64,000 bases of DNA from G965222535 sp965222535 (GTDB lineage Bacteria > Pseudomonadota > Gammaproteobacteria > HK1): assembly GCA_965222535.1 (NCBI GenBank), contig OZ244957.1:496001-560000 (forward strand), given 5' to 3'. Under the pieces are notes generated by a model. That model searched no databases, was not told the origin of the DNA, and worked only from the letters and a program-made list of their open reading frames with translations. The position numbers were made by a program, and so were the translations under genes. Positions 42,874 through 51,992 of the stretch are shown here, piece after piece; position 1 is the first letter of the stretch, and every line of letters starts with the position of its first letter.

Positions 42874-44025
42874 CTAAATCCCGTGCCTGATCAGTTCTCT
42901 GCCGATTAATAAGCGGCGGATTTCTGAGGTGCCGGCACCGATTTCGTATAATTTCGCGTCACGCAGCAGCCGACCCGCGGGATAATCGTTGATGTAGCCG
43001 TTACCGCCGAGGATCTGGATCGTGTCGAGCGCCGCCTGAGTGGCGCGTTCGGCTGCCGCAAGGATGACCGCTGCGCAGTCTTTGCGGGATACGTGACCGC
43101 GATCGCAAGCGGCAGCGACGGTGTAGATATGGGCGGCTGTGGCGGAATACGCAGTGTACATGTCTGCCAGCTTGCCTTGGATCAGTTGAAAATCACCGAT
43201 GCGATGACCAAATTGGTGGCGTTGCTTGGCGTATTCGGTCGACAGTGAAAGGCACGCAGCGATGATGCCAAGCGGACCGGCCGACAGTACTAGGCGTTCG
43301 TAATCGAGACCGGACATCAGCACCCTGACGCCAGCGTCAACTTCGCCGAGTACATTTTCCAGCGGCACTTCGCAATCCTCAAACACCAACTCACAGGTGT
43401 TGCTGCCACGCATGCCTAATTTATCGAGTTTCTGTGATCGGTGAAAGCCCACGGTATCGCGTTCAACGATAAACGCAGTGATACCGTGCTGCTTTTTCTC
43501 GGGCGAGGTTTTGGCGTAGATTACATAAACGTTAGCCTCCCAACCATTGGTGATCCACATTTTCCGCCCGTTCAGTAGATAGCGATCGGAGCGTTTGCGG
43601 GCGGTGGTGCGCATGGATACCACGTCAGAGCCAGCGCTGGGTTCGCTCATTGCCAGAGCCCCGACGTGCTCACCGCTGATTAGCGTTGGCAGGTAACGTG
43701 CGCATTGCGCCGCATTGCCGTTACGCTGGATGTGGTTGACGCAGAGATTGGAATGAGCGCCATAGGACAAACCGACTGAAGCTGAGGCGCGGCTGATGGC
43801 TTCCATCGCGACGCAATGCGCCAGATAGCCCATGCCAGCACCACCGTACTCTTCGTCGGCAGTGATGCCAAGCAGCCCCATCGCCCCAAGTTCGCGCCAC
43901 AGTGGCGCTGGAAATGCGTTTTCCACGTCTGCTTTCGCCGCCAGCGGAGCAATTTTCTGCTCGGCAAATTGGCACACGCTCTCGCGCAACAGCAGCAGCG
44001 TCTCATCAAAGCCGAAATCGAACAT
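42874..44025 (-). CDS. ivd: Isovaleryl-CoA dehydrogenase
   Basis: 383-residue FAD acyl-CoA dehydrogenase of leucine breakdown, converting isovaleryl-CoA to 3-methylcrotonyl-CoA. The catalytic Glu is at position 243 in SGLDYERLVLSAGPLGI, the location peculiar to isovaleryl-CoA dehydrogenases. At the site used by other family members the sequence reads YEIGAGTSEIRR, with Gly instead of Glu. Other blocks are LAMSEPSAGSDV, RKMWITNG and GGNGYINDYPAGRLLRD. The genes for methylcrotonyl-CoA carboxylase that usually follow are absent. ATG 44025 lies 38 bp from an R1 repeat. Confidence 0.95.
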   Translation of the reverse strand: MFDFGFDETLLLLRESVCQFAEQKIAPLAAKADVENAFPAPLWRELGAMGLLGITADEEYGGAGMGYLAHCVAMEAISRASASVGLSYGAHSNLCVNHIQRNGNAAQCARYLPTLISGEHVGALAMSEPSAGSDVVSMRTTARKRSDRYLLNGRKMWITNGWEANVYVIYAKTSPEKKQHGITAFIVERDTVGFHRSQKLDKLGMRGSNTCELVFEDCEVPLENVLGEVDAGVRVLMSGLDYERLVLSAGPLGIIAACLSLSTEYAKQRHQFGHRIGDFQLIQGKLADMYTAYSATAAHIYTVAAACDRGHVSRKDCAAVILAAAERATQAALDTIQILGGNGYINDYPAGRLLRDAKLYEIGAGTSEIRRLLIGRELIRHGI

Positions 44026-44062
44026 CCGGTTCCTCTGGTTGATACATCGAGAGCACTACATT

Positions 44063-44207
44063 AGGGGCACCTCAAAAAACCCTGAAATGGGATGGAGGAG
44101 TGACCTGATCACCTGTAACGTAAGCCGGTGATTTATAGCCCTCCCCCAATAGACAAGCCCCGCAGGGTATCTCGAAAGCGGGCGAAGCTGGTTTTTTCAG
44201 ATACCCT
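44063..44207 (+). repeat. R1 repeat, full length
   Basis: ggggcacctcaaaaaaccct, gggatggaggagtgacc, tgatcacctgtaacgtaagc, gatttatagccctcccccaa, tagacaagccccgcagg, hairpin gtatctcgaaagc / gctggttttttcagatac. Its end coincides with the end of an IS5 transposase fragment. Confidence 0.87.
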
Positions 44208-44322
44208 ACCGCCAACTTTTTCCATGCACCTGCTTTTCCATCCGACCCTGAAACCTCTCTTTGCGGGTCGGGTGGCACGTATTGTGATATTCACTATCGG
44301 CAAAATCCAGTTGGTGTTCCAT
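44206..44322 (-). pseudogene. IS5-family transposase, N-terminal fragment
   Basis: A 38-codon frame from ATG 44322, with a good ribosome-binding site (aggagg) upstream. It reads LDFADSEYHNTCHPTRKERF then QGRMEK, which matches the N-terminus of IS5-group transposases (TRKERFLxxMEKxVPW). After EKQV the match stops, and the frame ends in the R1 repeat. Only the start of the gene remains. Confidence 0.7.
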
Positions 44323-44476
44323 CGTATAATCCTCCTAGAGCAGACGCACCATTTAGCATACGCTCTTGGCACCGCCCTCGGTGTCCTAGGCTACCCATAC
44401 TGATAAAACCTTGGCACTGATGAAATCTCATGGTTCCCCAATTCATCGAGTGCAGGTTCACTTTGCAGGCTGTAGT

Positions 44477-45133
44477 TCATTCCCAGTGTCTGTTGTAATT
44501 AACAGGCGGTTTCGCCATACAGTAGCCGTTGGTATTCAGCCAGTCCCAATCGGGGCCGATCCAGCCGAAACAGTCAAAATCAACCCGATCATCGGCGCTA
44601 AATAAAACCCCTTCTGTTTCCAGCAATTGGCGTTGACTTGATGCGCCTGTACCAGCAACGCGCACGCTGATCCGTCCTTCCGCGTTGATCACCCGTTGCC
44701 AAGGCACATCCTTACGATAGATCGACAATCTAGACATTGCATTACCCACAGTTCTAGGGATTACCCGACCTTCCAGTGCAGCAATATGACCGTAGGTGGT
44801 TACATGACCGAATTCAATACAGGCAACCAGTGCCCAGATCCGTTCGTATGCGTGCGCATGGTGCAATCCCCCGGGGTTGTTTGGGGTTTCGCATTGTAGA
44901 TACCGATTCAAGATATTTGGATTCAGATCCCCATCACAGATTACAACCTTATCATTGGCAAGTACTGGAACGCGACGATCATAGCGTTCAAACCATGCGT
45001 AGCAGCTATCCACATCACGATGCACCAAAACGATACGCCCAGATTCAACCCAAGCAGAAAGCGCCACCTCCATCCGCTCGCACAGGTGGCAACCCTCACG
45101 AGTAAAAAATAGCAATGGATGAGGCTTATTCAT
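44477..45133 (-). CDS. Glutaredoxin-like (DUF836) - alkyltransferase-like protein fusion
   Basis: 218 residues. The first ~80 are a glutaredoxin-like domain: LLFFTREGCHLCERMEVAL with a CHLC redox pair, VDSCYAWFERYDRRVPVL. Residues 95-205 are an O6-alkylguanine transferase-like domain: AYERIWALVACIEFGHVTTYGHIA, IPRTVGNAMSRL, and PWQRVINAEGRIS where true transferases have PCHRV. The active cysteine is replaced by Trp, as in alkyltransferase-like (ATL) proteins that mark alkylated guanine for nucleotide-excision repair. ATG 45133 follows GGAG. The combination in one chain is unusual in my knowledge; the frame is continuous and the join clean. Confidence 0.85.
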   Translation of the reverse strand: MNKPHPLLFFTREGCHLCERMEVALSAWVESGRIVLVHRDVDSCYAWFERYDRRVPVLANDKVVICDGDLNPNILNRYLQCETPNNPGGLHHAHAYERIWALVACIEFGHVTTYGHIAALEGRVIPRTVGNAMSRLSIYRKDVPWQRVINAEGRISVRVAGTGASSQRQLLETEGVLFSADDRVDFDCFGWIGPDWDWLNTNGYCMAKPPVNYNRHWE

Positions 45134-45156
45134 CAGGGAAGCTCCGCACAAAGAGG

Positions 45157-45258
45157 GGGGCTTGTCTATTGGGGGAAGGATTATAAATCAACGGCTTGCG
45201 GTACAGGTGATCATGCCCCTTCCCCCAAACCCCCATCCCTTCTTAAGCTTTTTCGAGG
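45157..45258 (-). repeat. R1 repeat, minus orientation
   Basis: gggcttgtctattgggggaa, ggattataaatcaacggc, gtacaggtgatcatgcccc, ttcccccaaacccccatcc, ctttttcgagg. Hairpin part absent. Lies between recO and the glutaredoxin-ATL gene. Confidence 0.88.
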
Positions 45259-45336
45259 CGTCATGGTAGCGCGAGGCACTGGCACTGGCAGAGAAAAACC
45301 TGCGGACGATAAAAGCCTTGGGTGCTCAAAAGCCTG

Positions 45337-46131
45337 TCAGTCTAGCGACGTCAGCAGTTCCCGGTTAAGGTCGGGTGATGCCGCACGCAGTAACGTACGT
45401 GCGGCGATCGGGCGGTAGCCAATACGGTAAGCGATCAGCGCACGCATGAAGTTTCTCGCGTCGCGCTGCGCCAGTTGCCGCCACGGCGTCTCGTATTCGA
45501 GTGCCAGCAGGGTCGCCCCCGAAACCGCTGCGGATGGCAGCGGATGTTCCAGAATACCGATCTCTGGATCAAAACCATAGCGTTGGTTGAGTTGCACCGG
45601 TTGACCGCTGTGGGCGATTCGGTGCAGCGTCAGACCATAGCCGATGGCGATCAAAATTCTTTTCTCAAATAACCTAAGCTGTGGCAACATTGAGGCCGGC
45701 TTAGCCGCTAATGCGTGGAGCGTGTCGGCATAACAGGCGAACAGCGCGGGGTAAGCCTCGTGATGATGCAGCAAGCGCGCCAGCAGCTCGTTGAGGTAAA
45801 AGGCACCAGCCAATACGCGCTGGCTCAACACCCACGGTCGCTCGTGCGATTCCACCGCACGCAACGACTTCAACTCGCTGCGTCCAGACCATGACGCCAG
45901 TAGCGCCTGAAACGGTTGTAACAGCGATCGCAGTGGCGCTGACTTACCGCGTGCGCCACGCGCAACCACGCTGAGGCACCCGTAATCGAGACTGAACAGA
46001 TCGACTAAAAGGCTGGTCTCGCGGTATGCGCGCGCATGGATCACATAGCACGGCGCGAGGTTAACCGTCACTTGGTTGACGCCAGTAGCCGAGCGCGAGG
46101 GGGCCCGTATCGCGTTGTTGGGAGTGGTCAT
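45337..46131 (-). CDS. recO: DNA repair protein RecO
   Basis: 264 residues; helps RecR load RecA on SSB-coated DNA in gap repair. The N-terminal OB fold shows CYVIHARAYRETSLLVDLFS and VARGARGKSAPLRSLLQPF. The helical C-terminal part has YLNELLARLLHHHEAYPALF and LRLFEKRILIAIGYGL. Length is a little above the usual ~240 because of an N-terminal extension before APCYVIH; no other start codon is better placed. era and pdxJ, frequent neighbours, are missing. Confidence 0.92.
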   Translation of the reverse strand: MTTPNNAIRAPSRSATGVNQVTVNLAPCYVIHARAYRETSLLVDLFSLDYGCLSVVARGARGKSAPLRSLLQPFQALLASWSGRSELKSLRAVESHERPWVLSQRVLAGAFYLNELLARLLHHHEAYPALFACYADTLHALAAKPASMLPQLRLFEKRILIAIGYGLTLHRIAHSGQPVQLNQRYGFDPEIGILEHPLPSAAVSGATLLALEYETPWRQLAQRDARNFMRALIAYRIGYRPIAARTLLRAASPDLNRELLTSLD

Positions 46132-46155
46132 GTGGAGCCGCTCATGAATTCGTTA

Positions 46156-46260
46156 TGGGGCTTATCTATTGGGGAAAGGGTTATAAATCAACGGCCTACG
46201 TTACAGATGATCATGCCCCTTCCCTCAAACCCCCATCCCGTTGAGGTTTTTCGAGGTGCC
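46156..46260 (-). repeat. R1 repeat, minus orientation
   Basis: ggggcttatctattggggaa, gggttataaatcaacggcc, tacgttacagatgatcat, ccccttccctcaaaccccc, atcccgttgaggtttttcga, ggtgcc. It fills the gap between the divergent recO and rpmE genes, so both promoters must lie in or beside it. Confidence 0.88.
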
Positions 46261-46305
46261 TCTGTGTTATACTGCGCCGCCACCCCACCTCTGGAGCAGA
46301 TCTCA

Positions 46306-46509
46306 ATGCGAGCCAATATCCACCCGCAATACAACGCGATCGAAGTACAATGCAGTTGCGGTAACCACTTCACTACGCGTTCCACGCTGAATAAAGCCCT
46401 CCACATTGACGTGTGCGCAAAATGCCATCCGTTTTTTACCGGCAACCAGAAGATCATCGATACCGCCGGTCGGGTGGACAAATTCCGTCGCCGCTATAAT
46501 CGCAGTTGA
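46306..46509 (+). CDS. rpmE: 50S ribosomal protein L31, zinc-binding form
   Basis: 67 residues starting MRANIHPQYNAIEVQC, preceded by GGAG. Four zinc ligands are present: Cys16 and Cys18 in QCSCGN, and the DVCAKCHPFFTG pair. The C-terminal GRVDKFRRRYNRS is standard. This is the C+ type, which in many bacteria is swapped for a zinc-free paralogue under zinc limitation. Confidence 0.96.
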   Translation: MRANIHPQYNAIEVQCSCGNHFTTRSTLNKALHIDVCAKCHPFFTGNQKIIDTAGRVDKFRRRYNRS

Positions 46510-46529
46510 AGCGAGCCCCAGCATTGCTA

Positions 46530-49500
46530 TCAGCGCCTGCCGGCAATGCCTGCAGGGTTGCTATACTCACGGCAACCGGGGCCGTTGATCGTGCTGTGCC
46601 CATCGCTCTTACGGATCACATGGATATGGGTGGGGATGCGCTCCTTCAGCATCAGGACGTGAGAGATAACGCCGATCAGCTTGCCATCTTGGCGCAAGCT
46701 CGCCAGTGCTTCTAGAGCGGTGTCCAACATATCTTCATCAAGCGTTCCAAAACCCTCGTCAAGAAACAGCGAATCGACGCGGATATTGCTGCTCGTCATC
46801 GATGATAGACCCAGCGCCAACGACAAGCTGACAATGAAACTCTCACCGCCTGACAAATTTTCCGTTGAACGCACCTCTCCAGCTTGGTAGTTGTCGATCA
46901 CATTGAGCTCCAGAGGGTGCTCGTTATTGCGGATCAGCAAGTAGCGATCGTACATTTGCTGGAGTTGGCGATTGGCGTGCCGGACCATGATTTCAAACGT
47001 CAGACCTTGGGCAAAGTTGCGGTATTTTTTGCCATCGGCAGAGCCCAGCAGTTGATACAGTAGATCCCAACGTTCGCATTCCCGCTGCTGCGCAGTGATC
47101 GCCGCTAACCGATCTTGCTGTTGCTGTTTCAGCGCGGCGTTCTGTTGAAGCCTCTGGCGCAAACCGCCGATGCACTGCTGCAACTGCTGCTGCTCAGCAA
47201 TCCGCTCGGTCACTTGTTGCGCCAGCGCTTGACGCGGCAGATCGGTGAGCTGTTGCTGGCGCTCGGTGGCGAGCAACTTGGTTGCCTCGCGTTGTCTAGC
47301 GCGCACCGCGGCGCTCTCATTGTTCAACTGCTGCGCTTGCTGCGTCAAGGCTTTGCGCTCGTCTTCCGTCAGCACGGCAGCGCAGTAGTCGTCCTCCCCA
47401 GAAAAACCTGCGACCGTAAGCCGTGCGCCAAACGCGACCGCTATTAACTTCAACTGCGCGGCGCGTGCGGCACACGCCTGCTGCAGTGCTTCAATCTGTG
47501 ATTGCCGCTGAGCAAGCGTCTGGTCGGCGCACACCGAGCACCGCCGCGCCTCCACAATGCGCTGCTCTTGGTTATCGATCGCAAGTGCCAAACGGCGCTC
47601 TTCCGCGTCAGGCTGTTTGTCGCTGAAAAGCCGCTGGCGCTCTACAGCCAACTGCTGGCGTCGCTGCTTGAGCGCCTCCGCATCGGTTTGTTGTTTATTA
47701 AGCGCTTGTTGCGCTTGATCGAGGTGCTCACTTTGTTGCGCGATCTGCGCCTCTCGCGTAGCGATGGCCTGTATAAGCTCGGTTCTTTGCTGCTGGCGCT
47801 GTAACCACAACATGCGCCGTTCGGCCAACTGCTGCAGTACTTGCTGCACAGTATCCAGTGTCAGGCGTGCCACCGCGAAAGCCTGCACCGCTTGCTGGCA
47901 GCTCGCTAACTTCTGCTGCTGCTCGCGCTGCAGTGCATCAACCTCGAGTTGCCGCCGTTGGTATGACTGATCGGCTGCCTCGAACGCGTAGGTGCGGCGC
48001 TGCGCCTCGCGCTCAGCGTGCACCAGCGCATCCTTGAGCTGTGCAAGTGCTTGGTGCTGGGTGTCCAGTTCCGCCTTCAGGGTTTCGGCATTATGCACTG
48101 TGTGGTTGCAGTTCAGGAGCGCCGTATGGTTGTCATCCCGGCGTTGTTGCAGAGCTGCTTCGAGTTCAGGATCGTCAGCGCCAAAGCGTAGCTGCGCGCC
48201 GCTTTCAGCCAACTGCTGCTTAGCGGCCTCAAGGGTATCTTGTTGTTGTTGCCGGTCAATCGCCTGTTGCTCCAGATCTTTGCTCACTCGCGCTGACTCG
48301 ACCCGGGTATTGGCGACCGCTGCGGTGATGCGCTTCAGATCAGCTTTTACGGTGGCGAAACACTCGGCGGCGTGATCCGACTGGGGGACGTTACCAAGCG
48401 CAAACGGATGATGTCTTGCACCACACAACGGGCACTGCCCACCGTCCTCAAGCTGTGCCCGGTGCGCTTCTAGGCTTGCTATTTTGTGCAGCAACTGCAG
48501 CTGGGTATGCAGCAGCTCGGATTTGTTATCGAGCACCACCTGCTGCTCAACCTGGCGCGAGAGCTGATGATTAAGCGCTGCATCCTCGGCAATCCACTCC
48601 GTTTTTTTGTTATTCAGCGTTGTCAACGCAGTTTGCGCTGTACAACGTAAGCGATGGGCTTCCAGCGCTTTGTTCAGTAGCGCTTTTTCGGTGCTGAGCG
48701 CGTGCCCTTGCTGACGCCAGTCGACGAGCGTTTGGCCGCCAAGCATATTGCTGTGCTGCGTTTCTTTTTCTGCTGCCGCCTGTTGCTGCTCGAGGTAGCG
48801 CTTTTTTGCCGTGCCAAGCGTCGCCGTTTGCAGGTCCCGGCACCGCGCGGCCTCCTCCACATGAGTACTTGCCACAGCGGTAGCGGCTTCTACCGCCTGT
48901 AATTTTTGCTGATCGCGGCTGAGCACTTGGCAACGTTCGTCAATGCCTGCCAGTTGCTCGACAAGGTTGCAATCGATTTCGCTCGCCTGCAACTGCTGCT
49001 GCAAGTCCGAAAGGGCTTTACGTCTGCACTCGCATTCGCTCAGATTTTGTTGCTGTTGGTCGGCAAGTGTGCCGATAGCAGAAGCCCTCTTTGCGATAGC
49101 CTGCGTAGCGTCGTTGAGAGTGCTTGCTGTGGCGCTGATCAGCAAATCCAGCTCGCGTACCTTACGGATCACCGGCAAGGCCTGCTGTTGGGCGGTTTTT
49201 TGGGTTGCGAACGCTTCACTCGCCGCCGCCAGTGCTTTGCTCGCCGCACTAGCCTCTTGGGTGTTATCGGGCAGCCGCTGTTGTTGCTGGGCGAGGTCGT
49301 CGTGATCGGTTTGTTGTTGCTTGCGCAGCGCTGTCAAAGCGGCGTAGTCAGCTGCAAGTTCAAGCGCCCGGTTGGCCGCATTAAGCTTTTCCTGCGCGCT
49401 GGCAAAGTCTTTGATACGGCGCTCAAGTTCAGTTTGTTGCTGCTCTATTTGGTCGAGTTCCTGTTGCCGCCTAGTAATTCCATCCACCCAGGCGAGCGCT

Positions 49501-50231
49501 TGATTCTGCTGTGCTAAGCGCACACTGCAAGCGCGCTCATCTTTGCAGTGCTGTTGCAGCGTCTCGCCAAACCGCTGCACTTCCTCCTCGCTGAGTAAGG
49601 CGATGCCTTTCAGTTCCGCTTGCAGCTGATCCAGTTGGCTGCGTTCAGCGCTGCGGCGTTCGTGTACACGGATCGAGATTTTGCTGTAAATCTCGGTACC
49701 GGTGATATGCTCAAGGATCGGTGCGCGCTCGTCGGCGGTGGCGTTCAGGAATGCCGCAAAATCGCCTTGCGCAAGTAGTACTGAGCGAGTGAACTGGTCA
49801 AACCCCATGCCAGTGGTGGCGATGACTTTGAGTGCTACCGGTCTCATCCCAGTCGCTAGAACCCGTCCCGAGTCAGCATCAGCGAATTCATGTCGCACCG
49901 GCTGGAGTTCACCCATCGGTCGTTTATACGCCCGATGCTGATCCCAGCGACAACGATAATGCCCCTTCAGAGTGGCGAAGCTGACTTCAGCGAAGCAATC
50001 ACCGCAGCGTCGCGACATCACCTCATTGGTCCCTTGCGTGACCTTCGGCAGTCGCGGCGTGCGCCCGTATAAGGCAAGACAGATCGCATCCAAAAGGGTT
50101 GTTTTACCGGCCCCGGTAGGACCGACAATTGCAAAGATGCCGTCGTCAGTGAACGCCCGATCGCTGAAGTCAATCGCCCATTCGCCAACCAGTGAGTTTA
50201 GGTTTTTAAAGCGAAGCTGCAGGATCCGCAT
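46530..50231 (-). CDS. sbcC: Exonuclease subunit SbcC (SMC-like ATPase)
   Basis: 1233-residue partner of SbcD, a Rad50-like ATPase that processes hairpins and DNA ends. The Walker A site is GPTGAGKTTLLDAI (residues 37-50). Long glutamine-rich coiled coils flank a zinc hook CPLC around residue 600. The ABC signature LSGGESFIVSLSLALGL lies near residue 1127 and Walker B SLFLDEGFGTLDED near 1155. The length is above that of E. coli SbcC (1048). sbcD, normally just upstream, is not here; instead the gene starts 3 bp after a PLP enzyme. Confidence 0.95.
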   Translation of the reverse strand: MRILQLRFKNLNSLVGEWAIDFSDRAFTDDGIFAIVGPTGAGKTTLLDAICLALYGRTPRLPKVTQGTNEVMSRRCGDCFAEVSFATLKGHYRCRWDQHRAYKRPMGELQPVRHEFADADSGRVLATGMRPVALKVIATTGMGFDQFTRSVLLAQGDFAAFLNATADERAPILEHITGTEIYSKISIRVHERRSAERSQLDQLQAELKGIALLSEEEVQRFGETLQQHCKDERACSVRLAQQNQALAWVDGITRRQQELDQIEQQQTELERRIKDFASAQEKLNAANRALELAADYAALTALRKQQQTDHDDLAQQQQRLPDNTQEASAASKALAAASEAFATQKTAQQQALPVIRKVRELDLLISATASTLNDATQAIAKRASAIGTLADQQQQNLSECECRRKALSDLQQQLQASEIDCNLVEQLAGIDERCQVLSRDQQKLQAVEAATAVASTHVEEAARCRDLQTATLGTAKKRYLEQQQAAAEKETQHSNMLGGQTLVDWRQQGHALSTEKALLNKALEAHRLRCTAQTALTTLNNKKTEWIAEDAALNHQLSRQVEQQVVLDNKSELLHTQLQLLHKIASLEAHRAQLEDGGQCPLCGARHHPFALGNVPQSDHAAECFATVKADLKRITAAVANTRVESARVSKDLEQQAIDRQQQQDTLEAAKQQLAESGAQLRFGADDPELEAALQQRRDDNHTALLNCNHTVHNAETLKAELDTQHQALAQLKDALVHAEREAQRRTYAFEAADQSYQRRQLEVDALQREQQQKLASCQQAVQAFAVARLTLDTVQQVLQQLAERRMLWLQRQQQRTELIQAIATREAQIAQQSEHLDQAQQALNKQQTDAEALKQRRQQLAVERQRLFSDKQPDAEERRLALAIDNQEQRIVEARRCSVCADQTLAQRQSQIEALQQACAARAAQLKLIAVAFGARLTVAGFSGEDDYCAAVLTEDERKALTQQAQQLNNESAAVRARQREATKLLATERQQQLTDLPRQALAQQVTERIAEQQQLQQCIGGLRQRLQQNAALKQQQQDRLAAITAQQRECERWDLLYQLLGSADGKKYRNFAQGLTFEIMVRHANRQLQQMYDRYLLIRNNEHPLELNVIDNYQAGEVRSTENLSGGESFIVSLSLALGLSSMTSSNIRVDSLFLDEGFGTLDEDMLDTALEALASLRQDGKLIGVISHVLMLKERIPTHIHVIRKSDGHSTINGPGCREYSNPAGIAGRR

Positions 50232-50234
50232 CGA

Positions 50235-51374
50235 TCACGCCCGAGCACCCCATGGTGCCAATGAGTCGGCTTCGTGCGCATTGAGGTAAGGTTGTAACGC
50301 AGCCTGGTAACCGAATAACGCCGGCCACCCACCGCTGTGGATGAACAATACGCGCGCCCCTTTGCGGATCGTCCCCTGCTCCACCAGATCCACCAGCCCG
50401 GCCATGGTTTTCCCGCTGTACACGGGGTCCAGCAATAAGCCTTCTAGACGCCCGGCGGCGCGCATCGCCTGCCAAGTGCGATCATTCAACTGACCATAAC
50501 CGGGTGCCAATGAGGCATCGGTTACGCTCACCTCGGCGTCATCGATGGCGACCGCGATCCCACTTAGCTGAATGCTCTCCCGCAGCCGGCGGATGATGCG
50601 GGCGCGCTGCGCTGCGGCGGCGCGCCGCACGCATACGCCATGGATCGGCAAGCGTTGATCCAGCGCACGCATACCCGCCAGTAACCCGACGTGAGTCAAG
50701 CCACTGCCTGAAGGAGTCACCAGTGCATCAAAAGCCAGCCGCTGGTGGCGCAACTGCGCCACCAACTCCGCAGCGCAGCGCATATAACCCAGCGCACCGA
50801 CAGGCGGATGCTCAACCCCGAGGTGGATCACATATGGGCGACGACCGCTCGCAGCCAGCAGCGCGGCACGGTGCTCCAGTTGTGCATCTGCGCCTGCTTC
50901 ATCCACACCCATCGGCAGGTGCTGGATGCGCGCTGCCAGCAACCGATCCAGCAGCACATTGCCGCATTCGTGGTAGTTGCGGTCCATGCCGGCGACTCGG
51001 TGTTCCAGTTGCACCTGCGCTTCCATGCCCAAGCGTGCGGCAGCGGCAGCGCACAAGCGCACGAAGTTGGATTGTACAGCGCCGGTGATCAGCACCACAT
51101 CGGCATTGGTCGCCTGCGCTTGCCCCATATAGTATTCCAACTGACGTACCTTATTGCCGCCAGCCGCAAGACCGGTGCAGTCGTCGCGTTTAATATACAG
51201 GTCGATACCCAAGGCATGACCGAGCCGTGGTGCATGATCGAGCGGCGTCGGTGCCTGAACCAGCGCGACGCGCGGATGCACCGCCAGTTCGGGGATCAGG
51301 CCTTCAATGCATTGCGCATGGGTGCTATCACCGTTCGCATCTGACATCGAGCGCATCCGTTGATGCGCGATCAT
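50235..51374 (-). CDS. PLP-dependent D-cysteine desulfhydrase / ACC deaminase family protein
   Basis: 379 residues of the tryptophan-synthase-beta fold II family. PTPLDHAPRLGHALGIDLYIKRDDCTG leads into the PLP lysine in AAGGNKVRQLEYY, then the ITGAVQSNFVRLCAAAAARLG substrate region; the phosphate-binding loop is PSGSGLTHVGLLAG. Family members release ammonia from D-cysteine (with sulfide and pyruvate) or from 1-aminocyclopropane-1-carboxylate; D-cysteine desulfhydrase is more likely in a non-plant-associated bacterium, but this is open. ATG 51374 follows AGGA. It is translationally close to sbcC (3-bp gap). Confidence 0.85.
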   Translation of the reverse strand: MIAHQRMRSMSDANGDSTHAQCIEGLIPELAVHPRVALVQAPTPLDHAPRLGHALGIDLYIKRDDCTGLAAGGNKVRQLEYYMGQAQATNADVVLITGAVQSNFVRLCAAAAARLGMEAQVQLEHRVAGMDRNYHECGNVLLDRLLAARIQHLPMGVDEAGADAQLEHRAALLAASGRRPYVIHLGVEHPPVGALGYMRCAAELVAQLRHQRLAFDALVTPSGSGLTHVGLLAGMRALDQRLPIHGVCVRRAAAAQRARIIRRLRESIQLSGIAVAIDDAEVSVTDASLAPGYGQLNDRTWQAMRAAGRLEGLLLDPVYSGKTMAGLVDLVEQGTIRKGARVLFIHSGGWPALFGYQAALQPYLNAHEADSLAPWGARA

Positions 51375-51489
51375 CGACGTTTCCTGAAGCAAATTTCTGC
51401 CATGACTGCCAACTCCTCAATCTTTGTTGCGCAACGCCTGATCAAGCATAAAAAGCCTTCTGTATGCCACAGTTACTCGCCTGATGGCA

Positions 51490-51627
51490 TGTGGATAACT
51501 CTGTGGATATATTATCTATAAGGCGTGATTAAACGCTGCTGGCAGCATCTTCAAGCGGCATCAAAAAATTACTCACGGAGGGCGGTAGTTACCTATAATA
51601 TACAGTGTTATCAATACGTTATACATA
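51490..51627. promoter_or_regulatory. Cluster of DnaA-box-like sequences
   Basis: tgtggataa at 51490-51498 is the exact complement of the DnaA box TTATCCACA; tgtggatat at 51502-51510 has one change; ttatctata (51512-51520) and ttatacata (51619-51627) are looser. They lie in AT-rich DNA in a 1-kb gap. Could be a replication or titration site, or the promoter of the PLP gene. Confidence 0.4.
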
Positions 51628-51878
51628 AAACAAAGGATCTATTCCGCAACCCCAGCGCTAAGTTGTTGAAAGCCTGAAAATTAATGCGATGGGTGTGCAT
51701 AACTGCCTTGCTGCGAGGATTGAGGGGGAATCGCCAAGCCTTTGGGCAAACGATGAGCCAATCCCAGCATGTTGTTTCCGGGGACGATCCCAAACGCTGT
51801 TCAGCGTTGAATTCAAGGCGTTATCGGTGCCGATAATACCGCCTGCCTTGCACAACCTTAGCGCCTCGAAATACCAAC
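51628..51878. other. Intergenic region without recognisable gene
   Basis: Part of the 1-kb gap between the PLP enzyme and bamE. Short frames on both strands show no motif. It is followed by an R1 fragment, an R3 copy and an R1 hairpin. Confidence 0.45.
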
Positions 51879-51978
51879 GGGAACCTCGAAAAACTAGGGG
51901 TTTGGGGAAAGGAGGGTATGAACGCTTCTGATGGTAATAAAAACTGTCTAAACCTCCTTCCCCTAACCCCCTAACCCC
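51879..51978 (+). repeat. R1-related fragment with C-rich return arm
   Basis: cgggaacctcgaaaaactag, gggtttggggaaaggagg, then after about 35 bp aacctccttcccctaacccc. The inner inverted repeat is retained while the middle is unlike other copies. Confidence 0.65.
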
Positions 51979-51992
51979 AGCATAGCATTGGC

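Noticed and set aside
49972..50289. Plus-strand frames opposite sbcC
   Set aside because: Antisense shadows of a strongly supported gene; many such frames occur because of its Gln- and Ala-rich composition.
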